A stretch of 18,040 nucleotides of DNA from Anaerolineales bacterium (GCA_027019845.1 JALUWE010000067.1:1-18040), one strand, 5' to 3'; shown: positions 7,075-14,762, numbered from the stretch's first letter. Numbers and translations are program-made. The notes: a model not told the origin generated them from the sequence alone.

Positions 7075-7172
7075 GGGCAGTGTTCAGTGGTCAGTGTTCA
7101 GTGTTCAGTGGTCAGTGGTCAGTGGTCAGTGGGCAGTGGGCAGTGTTCAGTGTTCAGTGGTCAGTGGTCAGT
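7075..7172. repeat. Tandem heptamer array, 14 units of GKKCAGT
   Basis: Fourteen perfect-length 7-base units run without interruption from just after the adenosyltransferase stop. Only three versions occur: GGGCAGT (3), GTTCAGT (5) and GGTCAGT (6), so positions 2 and 3 vary and CAGT is invariant. All frames stay open because 7 is not a multiple of 3, which makes false open frames here. The character is like the short tandemly repeated sequences of cyanobacteria and other filamentous bacteria, but no link is shown. The array fills most of the gap to the convergent UbiA-like gene, so it might affect transcript ends. Confidence 0.95.
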
Positions 7173-7244
7173 TTCTGTCGCCCCCAGGGTATTCGAGTGC
7201 ATTCGTGCCATTCGGTGCGAAAAATGCAGGTTTCGATAATCCCC

Positions 7245-8132
7245 TCAATGCGTCCAAAAGGCAAAGTTCATCACGTAGGCCATGAACCCCACCAGGGCCA
7301 CCGCGGAGAGGGAGAGCGCGTTCCAGTTGGGTTTGGCGCCGTTGGCGATGCGGGCGACGTACCACACCTGTAACAGCCCCAATGGCAGGGGAAGCAATGC
7401 CGGAAAGGTGGCAAAGGAGGGAAATCCAAAAATAGCAGCCAGGCCGACCAGCAAAAACGCACCCAGCACCAGAATATTGTGCGCTATCATGGCATTTTCC
7501 CAGCCCATGCGGACGGCGAGCGTGCTCTTTTGGTATTTGACCCGTGTGGCGTAATGGGGCAGGTCGAAGATCAGGGTAAGCGCCAATAGCAGCAAGGTGA
7601 TCGGGAAGGTTGCCATCGCCAGCACGCGGTGAAATTCGCCAAATTGGAGCAAAAAGGCAAAGAGTGGGAGTATGTTGGACAATAAAACCGCAATAGTCAG
7701 TTCACCGTACCCTCGGGAGGCGAGCTGTACCGGCGGGGTGGCGTAGAACACTCCGCCCAGCACCCCGATGATCAAGGTGGTAAACGTGGGAGGGGTCAGG
7801 CGTCCTGATGAGATCAGCAATACCGTGAGAGAGGCCGCGACAGTCATAAAGGAGGCCGACCCCAGCAACAATCCCGAGCGATAGGGGAGCAGGTCGAACA
7901 GTTTTTTCCCCATTTTTTCGACAGCCAGTTGCAGATCAAAATACCGCGTCAGCAAATAAACGCCCAGATGGAAGGAGACCACCCACATCTTACCCAGCCA
8001 GTATACGCCCCAATCGAACGGCGCGCCCAGATAGCGCGCGATGCCGGCGCCCAGCATGTACAATACCACAACCGCGGCTAGCACCAACAGCCAGACGTAT
8101 CGCGAAAACAATCGGTAGAGGTTAGCAAACAT
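7245..8132 (-). CDS. UbiA-family prenyltransferase-like membrane protein
   Basis: A 295-residue integral membrane protein with about eight or nine hydrophobic segments. Residues 130-150 (YATPPVQLASRGYGELTIAVL) match the conserved MenA/UbiA pattern Y-PP-RG-GE. Residues 188-210 keep the later FDLPHYATRV...STLAVRMG segment, where the second aspartate motif lies. The first motif, normally N-D-x-x-D, is only TRYFDLQLA (62-70), with the leading Asn-Asp replaced by Thr-Arg, and the second keeps one of its usual aspartates. Catalysis of isoprenoid transfer is therefore uncertain. I chose ATG at 8132, 22 bases after the DinB-like gene; the frame is open to 8204 but that part overlaps the neighbour and is Cys/Ser-rich. 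No strong ribosome binding site. It is third in the proline dehydrogenase operon. Confidence 0.8.
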   Translation of the reverse strand: MFANLYRLFSRYVWLLVLAAVVVLYMLGAGIARYLGAPFDWGVYWLGKMWVVSFHLGVYLLTRYFDLQLAVEKMGKKLFDLLPYRSGLLLGSASFMTVAASLTVLLISSGRLTPPTFTTLIIGVLGGVFYATPPVQLASRGYGELTIAVLLSNILPLFAFLLQFGEFHRVLAMATFPITLLLLALTLIFDLPHYATRVKYQKSTLAVRMGWENAMIAHNILVLGAFLLVGLAAIFGFPSFATFPALLPLPLGLLQVWYVARIANGAKPNWNALSLSAVALVGFMAYVMNFAFWTH

Positions 8133-8154
8133 AAAGTGCAACGCGAACCGAGAT

Positions 8155-8634
8155 TTACAACCCCTTGAGCAGCTTACGGATGTCCCGCTGATGCAGTTGC
8201 ACATGGCGGTACATCAGTTTGAGCATATCTGCAATCTGCGATTCGCCCAGCCAGGGGTGACGGCCTGTTTTTTGCAGGTCTTCTTCCGAGAGCGCAGACA
8301 CCCACCGCACTGTGACGGCACGCCGCTCAGAAAACATGGCGATCAAATCAGAGGGGGACTGGTCTTGCGCTTGCTGTACTTTATGCTGATTGTAGCGGTC
8401 CAGATCAAAATCCTCCGGCACCCCTTCCCCTCCAGAAACGATGTGCGCAACCATGCGGTAGATGCCGTCTTCGGATTGGGCGATGTGGGCCAATATTTGC
8501 CGGATACTCCAACTTTCGCCATCGGTGTACACCTGGCGTTCCCATTGGTCGGGAGGGATGGCCTCGAAGAAGGCGACTGTTTGCTGGCCCTCTTCTCGCA
8601 GGCGTTGGGCGAGCTTTTGAGGGGAGAGGGACAT
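8155..8634 (-). CDS. DinB-superfamily (four-helix) protein
   Basis: A 159-residue protein of the DinB/YfiT-like metal-dependent fold, of usual length. The N-terminal helix (EEGQQTVAFFEAIPPDQWERQVY) is followed by WSIRQILAHIAQSE (42-55), carrying the first metal His at 50. The C-terminal helix MYRHVQLHQRDIRKLL gives His 144 and His 148, completing the usual His triad. Family members include bacillithiol or mycothiol S-transferases and stress-induced proteins of unknown role, so no substrate can be assigned. ATG 8634 has AGGAG seven bases upstream; that site overlaps the proline dehydrogenase stop, and the gap is only 10 bases. The open frame runs up to 8805 over the neighbour but the extension is not protein-like. 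It is the middle gene of a three-gene operon. Confidence 0.85.
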   Translation of the reverse strand: MSLSPQKLAQRLREEGQQTVAFFEAIPPDQWERQVYTDGESWSIRQILAHIAQSEDGIYRMVAHIVSGGEGVPEDFDLDRYNQHKVQQAQDQSPSDLIAMFSERRAVTVRWVSALSEEDLQKTGRHPWLGESQIADMLKLMYRHVQLHQRDIRKLLKGL

Positions 8635-8644
8635 GGGGACACTC

Positions 8645-9604
8645 CTATTTTCGGAACAGGTTGGAGACGAAGAACCACAAATTGGCAGGGCGTTCGGCCA
8701 GGCGGCGCATGAAGTAGGGGTACCATTCGCTCCCATAGGGTACGTAGATGCGAACCGGGTACCCCTCGGCACGCAGGTTCGCCTGCAAATCCCGGCGGAC
8801 GCCATACAGCATTTGGAATTCGATAGCTTCCTTCGGCAGCCCTGCTTTTTCCAGTTTGGATTTTGCGTGCTCTATACGAGCTGCATCGTGAGAGGCGATA
8901 GCCGGAATAGGGGGCATTCTACCATCTGAGCGGGAGAGAGGCGCCCCATTTTCTGACGCGCCCCGGATCAAAACCTCCGTCAGGCGGTCGAAATTGGCGT
9001 TTACATCGCGTTTTTTGGGATAGGCTATCGTTGGGGGTTCGCGGTACGCGCCCTTGACGAGGCGCACACGCGCGCCGCTTTGCATCAGTTTTTCCGTGTC
9101 CGCCACGCTTCGATACAGGTAGGATTGGATCACCACGCCGACGTTCTCGAACCCCCGGCTGCGCATCCACTCAAAAAGGGTGAGCGTTTGATCGACGTAG
9201 AAAGATTCCTCCATGTCGATGCGCACAAACACATCGAACGCCTGCGCATAACTCAAAATATAAGCCAGATGTTCGGCGCACAAGATTTCGTCCACAGCCA
9301 GCCCAATTTGGGTCAATTTGATAGAAATCCCGGACTGCAATTGGTGGCAAACAATGGCATCAATCGCCTGGATGATGTGACTTACAGCATTGCGGGCTTC
9401 CTGTTCGCTGGTCGTGTGTTCGCCGAGATGGTCGAGGGTGGCAAACAAGCCTCTTTTATTCAAAACTTCGATCACCCCGACAGCATGGTCCAGGGTTTCA
9501 CCGGCCACAAATCGTGAAGAAACCCGCCAGGCTAAACTCCAACCCGTAAACAGCCGGCGGGCCCAACTCGCATGAGAAAGGTAAATCAACAATGTTCGTA
9601 ACAT
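8645..9604 (-). CDS. Proline dehydrogenase (monofunctional, FAD-dependent)
   Basis: Oxidises L-proline to delta-1-pyrroline-5-carboxylate with FAD, passing electrons to the membrane quinone pool. With ATG 9604 it has 319 residues, the size of the single-domain enzymes. GGAGGG lies five bases before this ATG; the open frame to 9667 adds residues without such a site. The beta-barrel motifs occur in order: GLFATLDHLGEHT (52-64), SIKLTQIG (94-101), VRIDMEES (127-134), GVVIQSYLYR (156-165), RLVKGAYREP (181-190), AIASHD (235-240), EFQMLYGVR (262-270), and YGSEWYPYFMRRLAERP (290-306), where the Arg pair at 300-301 holds the proline carboxylate in characterised relatives. No P5C dehydrogenase gene is in the window. 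It leads an operon with the DinB-like and UbiA-like genes. Confidence 0.95.
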   Translation of the reverse strand: MLRTLLIYLSHASWARRLFTGWSLAWRVSSRFVAGETLDHAVGVIEVLNKRGLFATLDHLGEHTTSEQEARNAVSHIIQAIDAIVCHQLQSGISIKLTQIGLAVDEILCAEHLAYILSYAQAFDVFVRIDMEESFYVDQTLTLFEWMRSRGFENVGVVIQSYLYRSVADTEKLMQSGARVRLVKGAYREPPTIAYPKKRDVNANFDRLTEVLIRGASENGAPLSRSDGRMPPIPAIASHDAARIEHAKSKLEKAGLPKEAIEFQMLYGVRRDLQANLRAEGYPVRIYVPYGSEWYPYFMRRLAERPANLWFFVSNLFRK

Positions 9605-9719
9605 TGAAACCCTCCATGAGAACGCAATTCGCTCCTGAAAGACAAAGGCCGCGACTGATTCTAGCATAAGATTTCCGGCCTCGCTGCGAAATCGCTACGC
9701 TGGCTTCTCAGAGGTGAAA

Positions 9720-9728
9720 TGATATAAT
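9720..9728 (+). promoter_or_regulatory. Extended -10 promoter for the LuxR-Kelch gene
   Basis: TGATATAAT is a TG-N-TATAAT extended -10, 31 bases before the ATG at 9760. There is no clear -35 (CTGGCT-like at best), which is common when the extended motif is present. The leader would be about 25 bases, and I see no ribosome binding site in it. It lies in the 155-base divergent gap with proline dehydrogenase. Confidence 0.6.
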
Positions 9729-9759
9729 AGCCACCGTTCAATACGGTATAGATGCTCCC

Positions 9760-11091
9760 ATGACTAATCTCAATGACCTCAGCGAACGAGAACTGGAAAT
9801 TCTGCAGCTGGTCGCCACGGGGAAAAGCAATAAGGAAATCGCCCAGGCGTTGCACATCAGTACCAATACGGTCAAAGTCCACTTACGCAACATTTTTGCC
9901 AAACTGGAGGTTTCCTCTCGAACCGAGGCCTCGCTTTACATTCTCCAGGCGCAAAAGCAAGCAGAACCGGAGCCGGACGAGCCGCACCAGGCGTTCCCCG
10001 AGCCAGTGGTTGCGGACCAGCACCAGGATGCCCAAACGCGTTCCGTCCATCTGCGCCCCTGGCAGTGGGTTGTGCTGGGGATCAGCGCGGTGGCCGTACT
10101 CCTGGGTCTTGGTGCGGGGTTGAGCCGCGCTTTTCAACCCGCGCCTACGCCGACTGCCCCTGCTCAGTCCGCCTTCCCGGACCCATCCGCCGCGGCAAAC
10201 CGGTGGGAAGCAAGAGCGCAGATGCCCTCCGCTCGCAGCAGCATGGCAGTTGCCTTTTACGAAAACGCTATTTACGTGATCGGTGGCGAGAACGAACAGG
10301 GGGTGTTGTCCGATGTTTTCCTGTACCAACCGGAAACGGACATCTGGCAATCGAGCACCCCGAAACCTACCGCGGTGGCGGATGTCCAGGCCGCCGTGAT
10401 CGGAGGGAAGATATTCGTCCCAGGCGGGCGGCTGCCATCGGGCGAAGTGACCGATGTGCTGGAAATTTACAATCTCCGCGAAGATACGTGGGAAACCGGC
10501 GCGCGGCTGCCGATCCCCTTGAGCGCGTACGCGCTGGTCGCTTTCGAGGGCCAGCTTTACCTGTTCGGCGGCTGGGATGGGCAAAATTTTGTCGATACGG
10601 CACTCAATTACAACCCCAACCTGGATACCTGGACAACAATGACCGCGCTGCCCTCCAAACGCGGCTACTCGGGCGCGGCGGTGGCGGGCGGAAAAATATT
10701 CGTGTTCGGCGGGTTCGACGGGCAACAGGCACTGGCAACCAATTTCATCTACCTGCCCGATCTGGACCGGGCGGAGGCGTACCCCTGGAAGGAGGCCGCT
10801 CCGCTGCCCGAGGGGCGTTACGCGATGGGCGTGGCCACCATTGCGGACGTGATTTATCTCATCGGCGGGCAAGGCGGAGAGGGCAGCACGTTTTCACAAA
10901 TGGAATACTTTCCCGTAGATGACCGTTGGCAGATCAACGAAAACCCGCTGGCAGAAACGTGGTCGAATCTGGGGGTGGTACCCTATGGGACGCAGCTCTA
11001 CGCCATGGGGGGGCTATTGGATGGCCAGCCCACCGGGCGTAATCTGGTGTATCAGGTGCTGTTCGTGGTGGTGATTCCGGTGGTGAGGTGA
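9760..11091 (+). CDS. Membrane-bound LuxR-type regulator with a Kelch beta-propeller
   Basis: A 443-residue protein of unusual design. Residues 6-62 are a complete GerE/LuxR helix-turn-helix (LSERELEILQLVATGKSNKEIA, then NTVKVHLRNIFAKL). A proline/glutamate-rich linker leads to one membrane helix at about 100-121, followed by a Pro/Ala-rich spacer. Six Kelch repeats fill 158-437, each with a GG pair (175, 222, 270, 317, 369, 417; spacing 47-52) and usually a downstream Tyr...Trp. RWEARAQMP before repeat 1 could close the propeller. The likely topology is DNA-binding domain inside and propeller outside, as in ToxR/CadC-type one-component receptors; this is inference. ATG 9760 is the only start that keeps the HTH. 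The ligand and target genes are unknown; the divergent proline dehydrogenase operon and the convergent glycosyltransferases are the nearest candidates. Confidence 0.9.
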   Translation: MTNLNDLSERELEILQLVATGKSNKEIAQALHISTNTVKVHLRNIFAKLEVSSRTEASLYILQAQKQAEPEPDEPHQAFPEPVVADQHQDAQTRSVHLRPWQWVVLGISAVAVLLGLGAGLSRAFQPAPTPTAPAQSAFPDPSAAANRWEARAQMPSARSSMAVAFYENAIYVIGGENEQGVLSDVFLYQPETDIWQSSTPKPTAVADVQAAVIGGKIFVPGGRLPSGEVTDVLEIYNLREDTWETGARLPIPLSAYALVAFEGQLYLFGGWDGQNFVDTALNYNPNLDTWTTMTALPSKRGYSGAAVAGGKIFVFGGFDGQQALATNFIYLPDLDRAEAYPWKEAAPLPEGRYAMGVATIADVIYLIGGQGGEGSTFSQMEYFPVDDRWQINENPLAETWSNLGVVPYGTQLYAMGGLLDGQPTGRNLVYQVLFVVVIPVVR

Positions 11092-11109
11092 GAGCAACAG
11101 GGATTGTTC

Positions 11110-12279
11110 CTAGCATCTGTTCGCTAGAATTTTAAGATAGATGCCTTCCAGCTTGGTAGCTAATTTGTTCCAAGAAAAGACAGTCTCCGCTGCCTTACGG
11201 GCAGACAAACCCATCGCTCGGATTTGTGCGGGATTTTGGAGTAACTCCAGGGTGTGTTTGGCGAAGTCGTCTATATTTGGCCGGGCGATCACCCCAAGCC
11301 GATTCTGCTCTACAATCATCCTCAGATCGCCGACATCCGTTGCAACCGTTGGGCGAGCAACGGTCATGTAATCATTGAGTTTGAATGGTAGGCGTCCACG
11401 ATTTGCGCCACTATCTCGCAAAGGCAGCCAGCAAATATCGCAGGCAGATAAATATGTGTAGATTGCATTCAAACTGAGCGGACCTGTACGGATGATAGTT
11501 TCAGGGCGTATCACCCAATTTTCTATAGGGCGGTTGAAATATCCCACTAACAGCAGCTTAACATTAGGGTTGTGTGAAAGCACTTGGTTGTAGGCCAGGG
11601 CCATAAACCGGGCGTCCTGATGATATGTGCCACCAACGAAGCCGATGATTCGAGGTTTGTTGGGCAGTCCTGATTGCTGCCGGGCTATGTGCATGTCTAT
11701 GGGCTTGAAGGCAACATTAGAGCCATTATGGAGGATGTGAATCGATTCTGCTGGCACACCGCATGCCAGTGCTTTTTGGCGCAAATAGGAATTGATAACC
11801 GTTGTGTAATCTGTTTGTAGACGATAATGCGTCTCGAAAAATGTTTCTACGGGACGCACGATGTTGCGTATCAAAGGATTTGGACGTTCTTCGACAGCGC
11901 CGCCGCGCCCAAACCAATCTGCCCAATCTAAGACAAGCTTTACATTCTTCTTCCGAGTAACAGCCAACGCGGGCCAGATGACAACGGGACGGGTTTCGAA
12001 AGCATGAACAATGTCAAAAGAGAGTTCTTTTAGAAATCTGATGCGTGCTTGCACATTCCACAGGTCCCACCCAGAGCGTAAGGGACCAAACAGCAAATCT
12101 GGCGATTCGATTAATTGTACTAACCCCTCTTTGCGCGTTGTCACTCGCAATCGTGCCGTGGGGGAGGTGCTTACGACAACAACGTTGTGTCCTTTCCGCG
12201 CAAGCCCTTGTGCAAACCCCATGGCGCGCCAATATGTACCTTTACCGGTCTGGTTGTAAACGAGCATCAAGATACGCAT
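11110..12279 (-). CDS. GT4-family glycosyltransferase
   Basis: A 389-residue GT-B-fold retaining glycosyltransferase of family 4, acting at the cytoplasmic side on a lipid-linked glycan. The N-terminal acceptor domain starts MRILMLVYNQTGKGTYWRAMGF. A linker with INSYLRQ and ILHNGSN (182-188) leads to the donor-binding half: IIGFVGGTYHQDARF (211-225), KLLLVG, and LPFKLNDYMTVARPTV (297-312), where the nucleotide-sugar-contacting K...R/P segment lies, followed by VATDVGDL. The last Glu of the classic EX7E is replaced here (KLNDYMTV), so donor specificity cannot be guessed. AGGA lies six bases before the ATG. It is last of three glycosyltransferases (36 bases after the GT2 gene) and ends 18 bases from the convergent LuxR-Kelch gene. 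Confidence 0.9.
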   Translation of the reverse strand: MRILMLVYNQTGKGTYWRAMGFAQGLARKGHNVVVVSTSPTARLRVTTRKEGLVQLIESPDLLFGPLRSGWDLWNVQARIRFLKELSFDIVHAFETRPVVIWPALAVTRKKNVKLVLDWADWFGRGGAVEERPNPLIRNIVRPVETFFETHYRLQTDYTTVINSYLRQKALACGVPAESIHILHNGSNVAFKPIDMHIARQQSGLPNKPRIIGFVGGTYHQDARFMALAYNQVLSHNPNVKLLLVGYFNRPIENWVIRPETIIRTGPLSLNAIYTYLSACDICWLPLRDSGANRGRLPFKLNDYMTVARPTVATDVGDLRMIVEQNRLGVIARPNIDDFAKHTLELLQNPAQIRAMGLSARKAAETVFSWNKLATKLEGIYLKILANRC

Positions 12280-12315
12280 ACAGCCTTCCTGGCCGAGTGG
12301 GTGTTTACGTTGACT

Positions 12316-13194
12316 TTACTCACGTAGCCCATCAAGCAATCCACGCCAATAGGCTCGGAGGGCCGCTTGTTTTCCCCGTCTGACCAATCGAAAGGTGGTC
12401 TTTAATGCGCTCCCCAAGCGATACGGCAGGATAACGCCCATACACCAGCCACGCCCATATGTTCGGAAGAAACGCACACTGGAACGCGCCATCCAATAGC
12501 GTTCAAACGGGGAATCATGGCCCCCACTACTTGTAGCCACTTTGTGCCAGGCATGAGCTTTTGTTACCGTAAGTAAACGTAATTTGGCAAGGCGCACCCG
12601 CCGGGAAAAATCCATGTCTTCGTAATATAACCAGTATCCCTCGTCAAACAAACCGACTTTTTGCAGAGTAGCACGGGGAAGCAACAGGATACAACCGGTC
12701 AGAAAATCCTGCTCAATAATAGTTGGCAAATTACCCGGATCACGCTGCCCAACATAGGGGTTGCTTTTTTCCAAAGTGCAAGGATGCGTACGTCCACCTA
12801 ATGACCAGATAATGCGAGGTTTATCGGCATAATAAATCAGCGGGGCTAATGCGCCTACATCCGGTTCAGCATGTTCCAATAAACGCGCCAGGGCATCTCC
12901 AGCCAATGTTGCATCATTGTTGATGATGAGTACGTGATCGGCGCCGTTATCTAAAGCGTATTGAATTCCCCAATTGTATCCTTTGCTAAACCCTAAGTTT
13001 CTATCAGCGCATAGTAAGGTAATCTGGAACGAACTAGCACGTAGACGACTTACGGATGCATCGGTTGAGCCATTGTCTACTACTACAATCTCATCAGGTG
13101 GTCGTGGGGTTTGCAAAGTCAAGGTCTGTATACAGGTAAGGGTATCTTCCGGTCGATTCCAGTTTACTGTAACTGCAATGATCTTGCTTTTCAC
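12316..13194 (-). CDS. GT2-family glycosyltransferase (rhamnosyltransferase-like)
   Basis: A 292-residue inverting GT-A-fold enzyme. The Rossmann N terminus has IIAVTVNWNRPEDTL, VVDNGSTD at 38-45 and RNLGFSKGYNWGI (65-77), the last typical of WbbL-type rhamnosyltransferases. The metal-binding DxD equivalent is NND at 92-94. The acceptor side shows TGCILLLPR (166-174), the FDEGYWLYYEDMDFSRR segment (183-199) with the catalytic acid/base region, and AWHK at 215-218. The start is GTG at 13194, which overlaps the previous stop as GTGA, so translation is coupled. Rhamnose or another deoxyhexose is the likely sugar by family, but this is not certain. Middle gene of the three-gene unit. Confidence 0.9.
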   Translation of the reverse strand: MKSKIIAVTVNWNRPEDTLTCIQTLTLQTPRPPDEIVVVDNGSTDASVSRLRASSFQITLLCADRNLGFSKGYNWGIQYALDNGADHVLIINNDATLAGDALARLLEHAEPDVGALAPLIYYADKPRIIWSLGGRTHPCTLEKSNPYVGQRDPGNLPTIIEQDFLTGCILLLPRATLQKVGLFDEGYWLYYEDMDFSRRVRLAKLRLLTVTKAHAWHKVATSSGGHDSPFERYWMARSSVRFFRTYGRGWCMGVILPYRLGSALKTTFRLVRRGKQAALRAYWRGLLDGLRE

Positions 13195-14285
13195 ATTGTC
13201 TCCAGGACTTGTACTAATCGTTGCCAGGTAAGTCGATGATCGATATGGCCGCGCGGCGCGCTGACGGCTTTGCTCAAAGCGGTCGCAAAACCGTGAATGT
13301 CATTTGCCGATGCAAAAAAGAGAGGGTAGGATTGGGGGACTTCGGAGCGATCCAACGCGGTGTCAGTGGCTGCAATTGGAAGCCCAAATCTCATCGCGGT
13401 TTTCAGCGCGCTGCTTTGGGTTGCAGATGTGTAAGGAGCAGCAAAAGCATCCGCAGCAGCAAAGTAGATGCTTAGGCGTTCATTGGGGATATATTCTGCG
13501 TGTAATGTGACGTGTTTTTGCAACCCATGTTCTTGCACATAGCGGATGTACGGCGCAATATCTTCCCAAAACTCTCCAGCTACAAGCACGTGGATAGGTG
13601 CTCCCTGCTGCCGCAAATATGCCAAGCTTTGTAACAAAAGCATCAATCCCTTATATGGCCGCACAAAGCCAAAAAAGAGCACGATTCGTTCAGAGGCAGG
13701 AAGTCCCAGATGGGAGCGTGCTTCGACTTTCGTCACGTGGGATTGGGAAGCAGGCGCGGAAACGGGAAGAGGCGCATAGAGAACGGTAGATTGGGGAAAC
13801 ATCGCTTGTAAACGTTGTTGCTCCTGAACACTAAGGGCCAATAGTTTCGTAGCTTTTGTAAGCGTTCTGTAGGTGATAGCAGCGTCCCATATTTTTGTTT
13901 CGTGTGGTAAAACATTATGCACAATATAGACCAGGGGAATATTTGCTTTTCGAAGAATATGCCCGATGGTGAAATTCGCCGGCGCCCAGAAAGTCGTCCA
14001 CCATTGCATGATCACCATATCGGTTCCGTGAGAGATGATCGATTTGGCCGTGCGCCGCCAGCTAAGCGGTTTCAAGCTGTCCAACAGGTATTCAGCCTCT
14101 ACGGTTTGTGGCTGTAAGCTGGGATCATGGTCTGTTTGACCTGGATACAGCCATTTTGGGTATTGTCGCTGGTAAGAAATCACGCGGACAGTATGACGCT
14201 CCTTTAATGCGTGTGCCAGTGCAGTGGTAAAGTGAGCGATTCCTCCACGGTAGGGATATACCGGCCCAACGAGAGTCAAGTGCAT
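13191..14285 (-). CDS. GT4-family glycosyltransferase
   Basis: A 364-residue GT-B enzyme. The start MHLTLVGPVYPYRGGIAHFT carries the glycine-rich acceptor-domain loop. The bridging part has VYIVHNVLPHET (119-130). The donor half has VLFFGFVRPYKGL (202-214), HVLVAGEF (232-239), YIPNERLSIYFAAADAFAAPY (265-285) and SATQSSALKTAMRFGLPIAATD (287-308), the site of the nucleotide-sugar contacts. It resembles mannosyl/galactosyltransferases of polysaccharide clusters, but the sugar is unknown. ATG 14285 begins the natural motif; no good ribosome binding site is visible. First gene of the three-glycosyltransferase unit. Confidence 0.9.
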   Translation of the reverse strand: MHLTLVGPVYPYRGGIAHFTTALAHALKERHTVRVISYQRQYPKWLYPGQTDHDPSLQPQTVEAEYLLDSLKPLSWRRTAKSIISHGTDMVIMQWWTTFWAPANFTIGHILRKANIPLVYIVHNVLPHETKIWDAAITYRTLTKATKLLALSVQEQQRLQAMFPQSTVLYAPLPVSAPASQSHVTKVEARSHLGLPASERIVLFFGFVRPYKGLMLLLQSLAYLRQQGAPIHVLVAGEFWEDIAPYIRYVQEHGLQKHVTLHAEYIPNERLSIYFAAADAFAAPYTSATQSSALKTAMRFGLPIAATDTALDRSEVPQSYPLFFASANDIHGFATALSKAVSAPRGHIDHRLTWQRLVQVLETM

Positions 14286-14416
14286 GGCTTTTCTTGTAGA
14301 AGGGATGTGTGGATGTATCGGGGGGCGTGCAGCATTGTGGCTGGCAGCAACTCCCGAAAAAGTTTAATCATCCGCAGTGACTACCCGGCTTTTCTGAGAA
14401 ATATTACCGCGGGGAG

Positions 14417-14454
14417 CACTTCGACGCTATCGGTGTAAACGCTTCGGCGAAGTG
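14417..14454. repeat. Inverted repeat, possible stem-loop
   Basis: CACTTCG at 14417-14423 and CGAAGTG at 14448-14454 are perfect complements around a 24-base loop, with partial pairing further out (GGGGAG against GCCTCC). There is no T-run on either side, so it is not a standard intrinsic terminator. Confidence 0.35.
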
Positions 14455-14563
14455 GCCTCCTGCGGCGATGGGAGAAATTGCTTGCATAAAAACGCCACTG
14501 CGCAATGAGATGTCAAATAGTTATCATCCGCAATAGAAAGTCAGGGCGAACACATTGTATCAT

Positions 14564-14710
14564 TCAGTATGCGCTGGCTTCGATATAAAAATGACATCCG
14601 ACCCCAAACAACCCTGCAAGAACACCCTTATCCGTCGCCTGGTGTTCTCTGGGATACTTACCGGTGCCATACAAGTTGATATCCAAACTGCGACATAAGC
14701 CGCCCTGTGG
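14564..14710 (-). pseudogene. Possible C-terminal remnant of a lost gene
   Basis: The minus frame ending at stop 14564-14566 reads as a plausible protein tail of about 46 residues (DINLYGTGKYPREHQATDKG, then VLAGLFGVGCHFYIEASAY). Composition and ordering look more like real protein than the other frames. Further upstream the same frame only shadows the 859-residue gene. I do not recognise a family and there is no start. It may be a fragment left by a rearrangement, or chance. Confidence 0.2.
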
Positions 14711-14762
14711 GGAGGTGCTACACAATTTCGGTCTACTGAGCTGGTTTGCATATGGCGCCTGG

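Larger units (their letters stand above)
14286..14762. other. Non-coding gap between glycosyltransferase unit and GT-C-like gene
   Basis: No complete gene is seen. Features inside: an inverted repeat at 14417-14454, a 9-mer TCATCCGCA at 14368-14376 and 14524-14532, a weak minus-strand promoter candidate (TTGACA at 14516-14511, TTTTAT at 14491-14486, spacing 19) and a minus-strand extended -10-like TGATACAAT at about 14562-14554. Either could serve the glycosyltransferase unit, with a long leader. The right third has a protein-like frame listed separately. Confidence 0.5.

Noticed and set aside
7075..7172. CRISPR array
   Set aside because: Units are 7 bases with no spacers.
7041..7373. Open frames over the heptamer array (also 7073-7285)
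   Set aside because: Low-complexity translation (QWSV/SGQ repeats) caused by the 7-base array, overlapping the end of the adenosyltransferase and the UbiA-like gene.
10065..10922. 285-residue plus-strand and 329-residue minus-strand frames over the Kelch region
   Set aside because: Arg/Gly-rich shadows of the LuxR-Kelch gene.
11110..11127. CTAGC/GCTAG hairpin followed by AATTTT between the convergent LuxR-Kelch and glycosyltransferase genes
   Set aside because: Only a 5-bp stem with an 8-base loop and a poor T-run; too weak to call a terminator.
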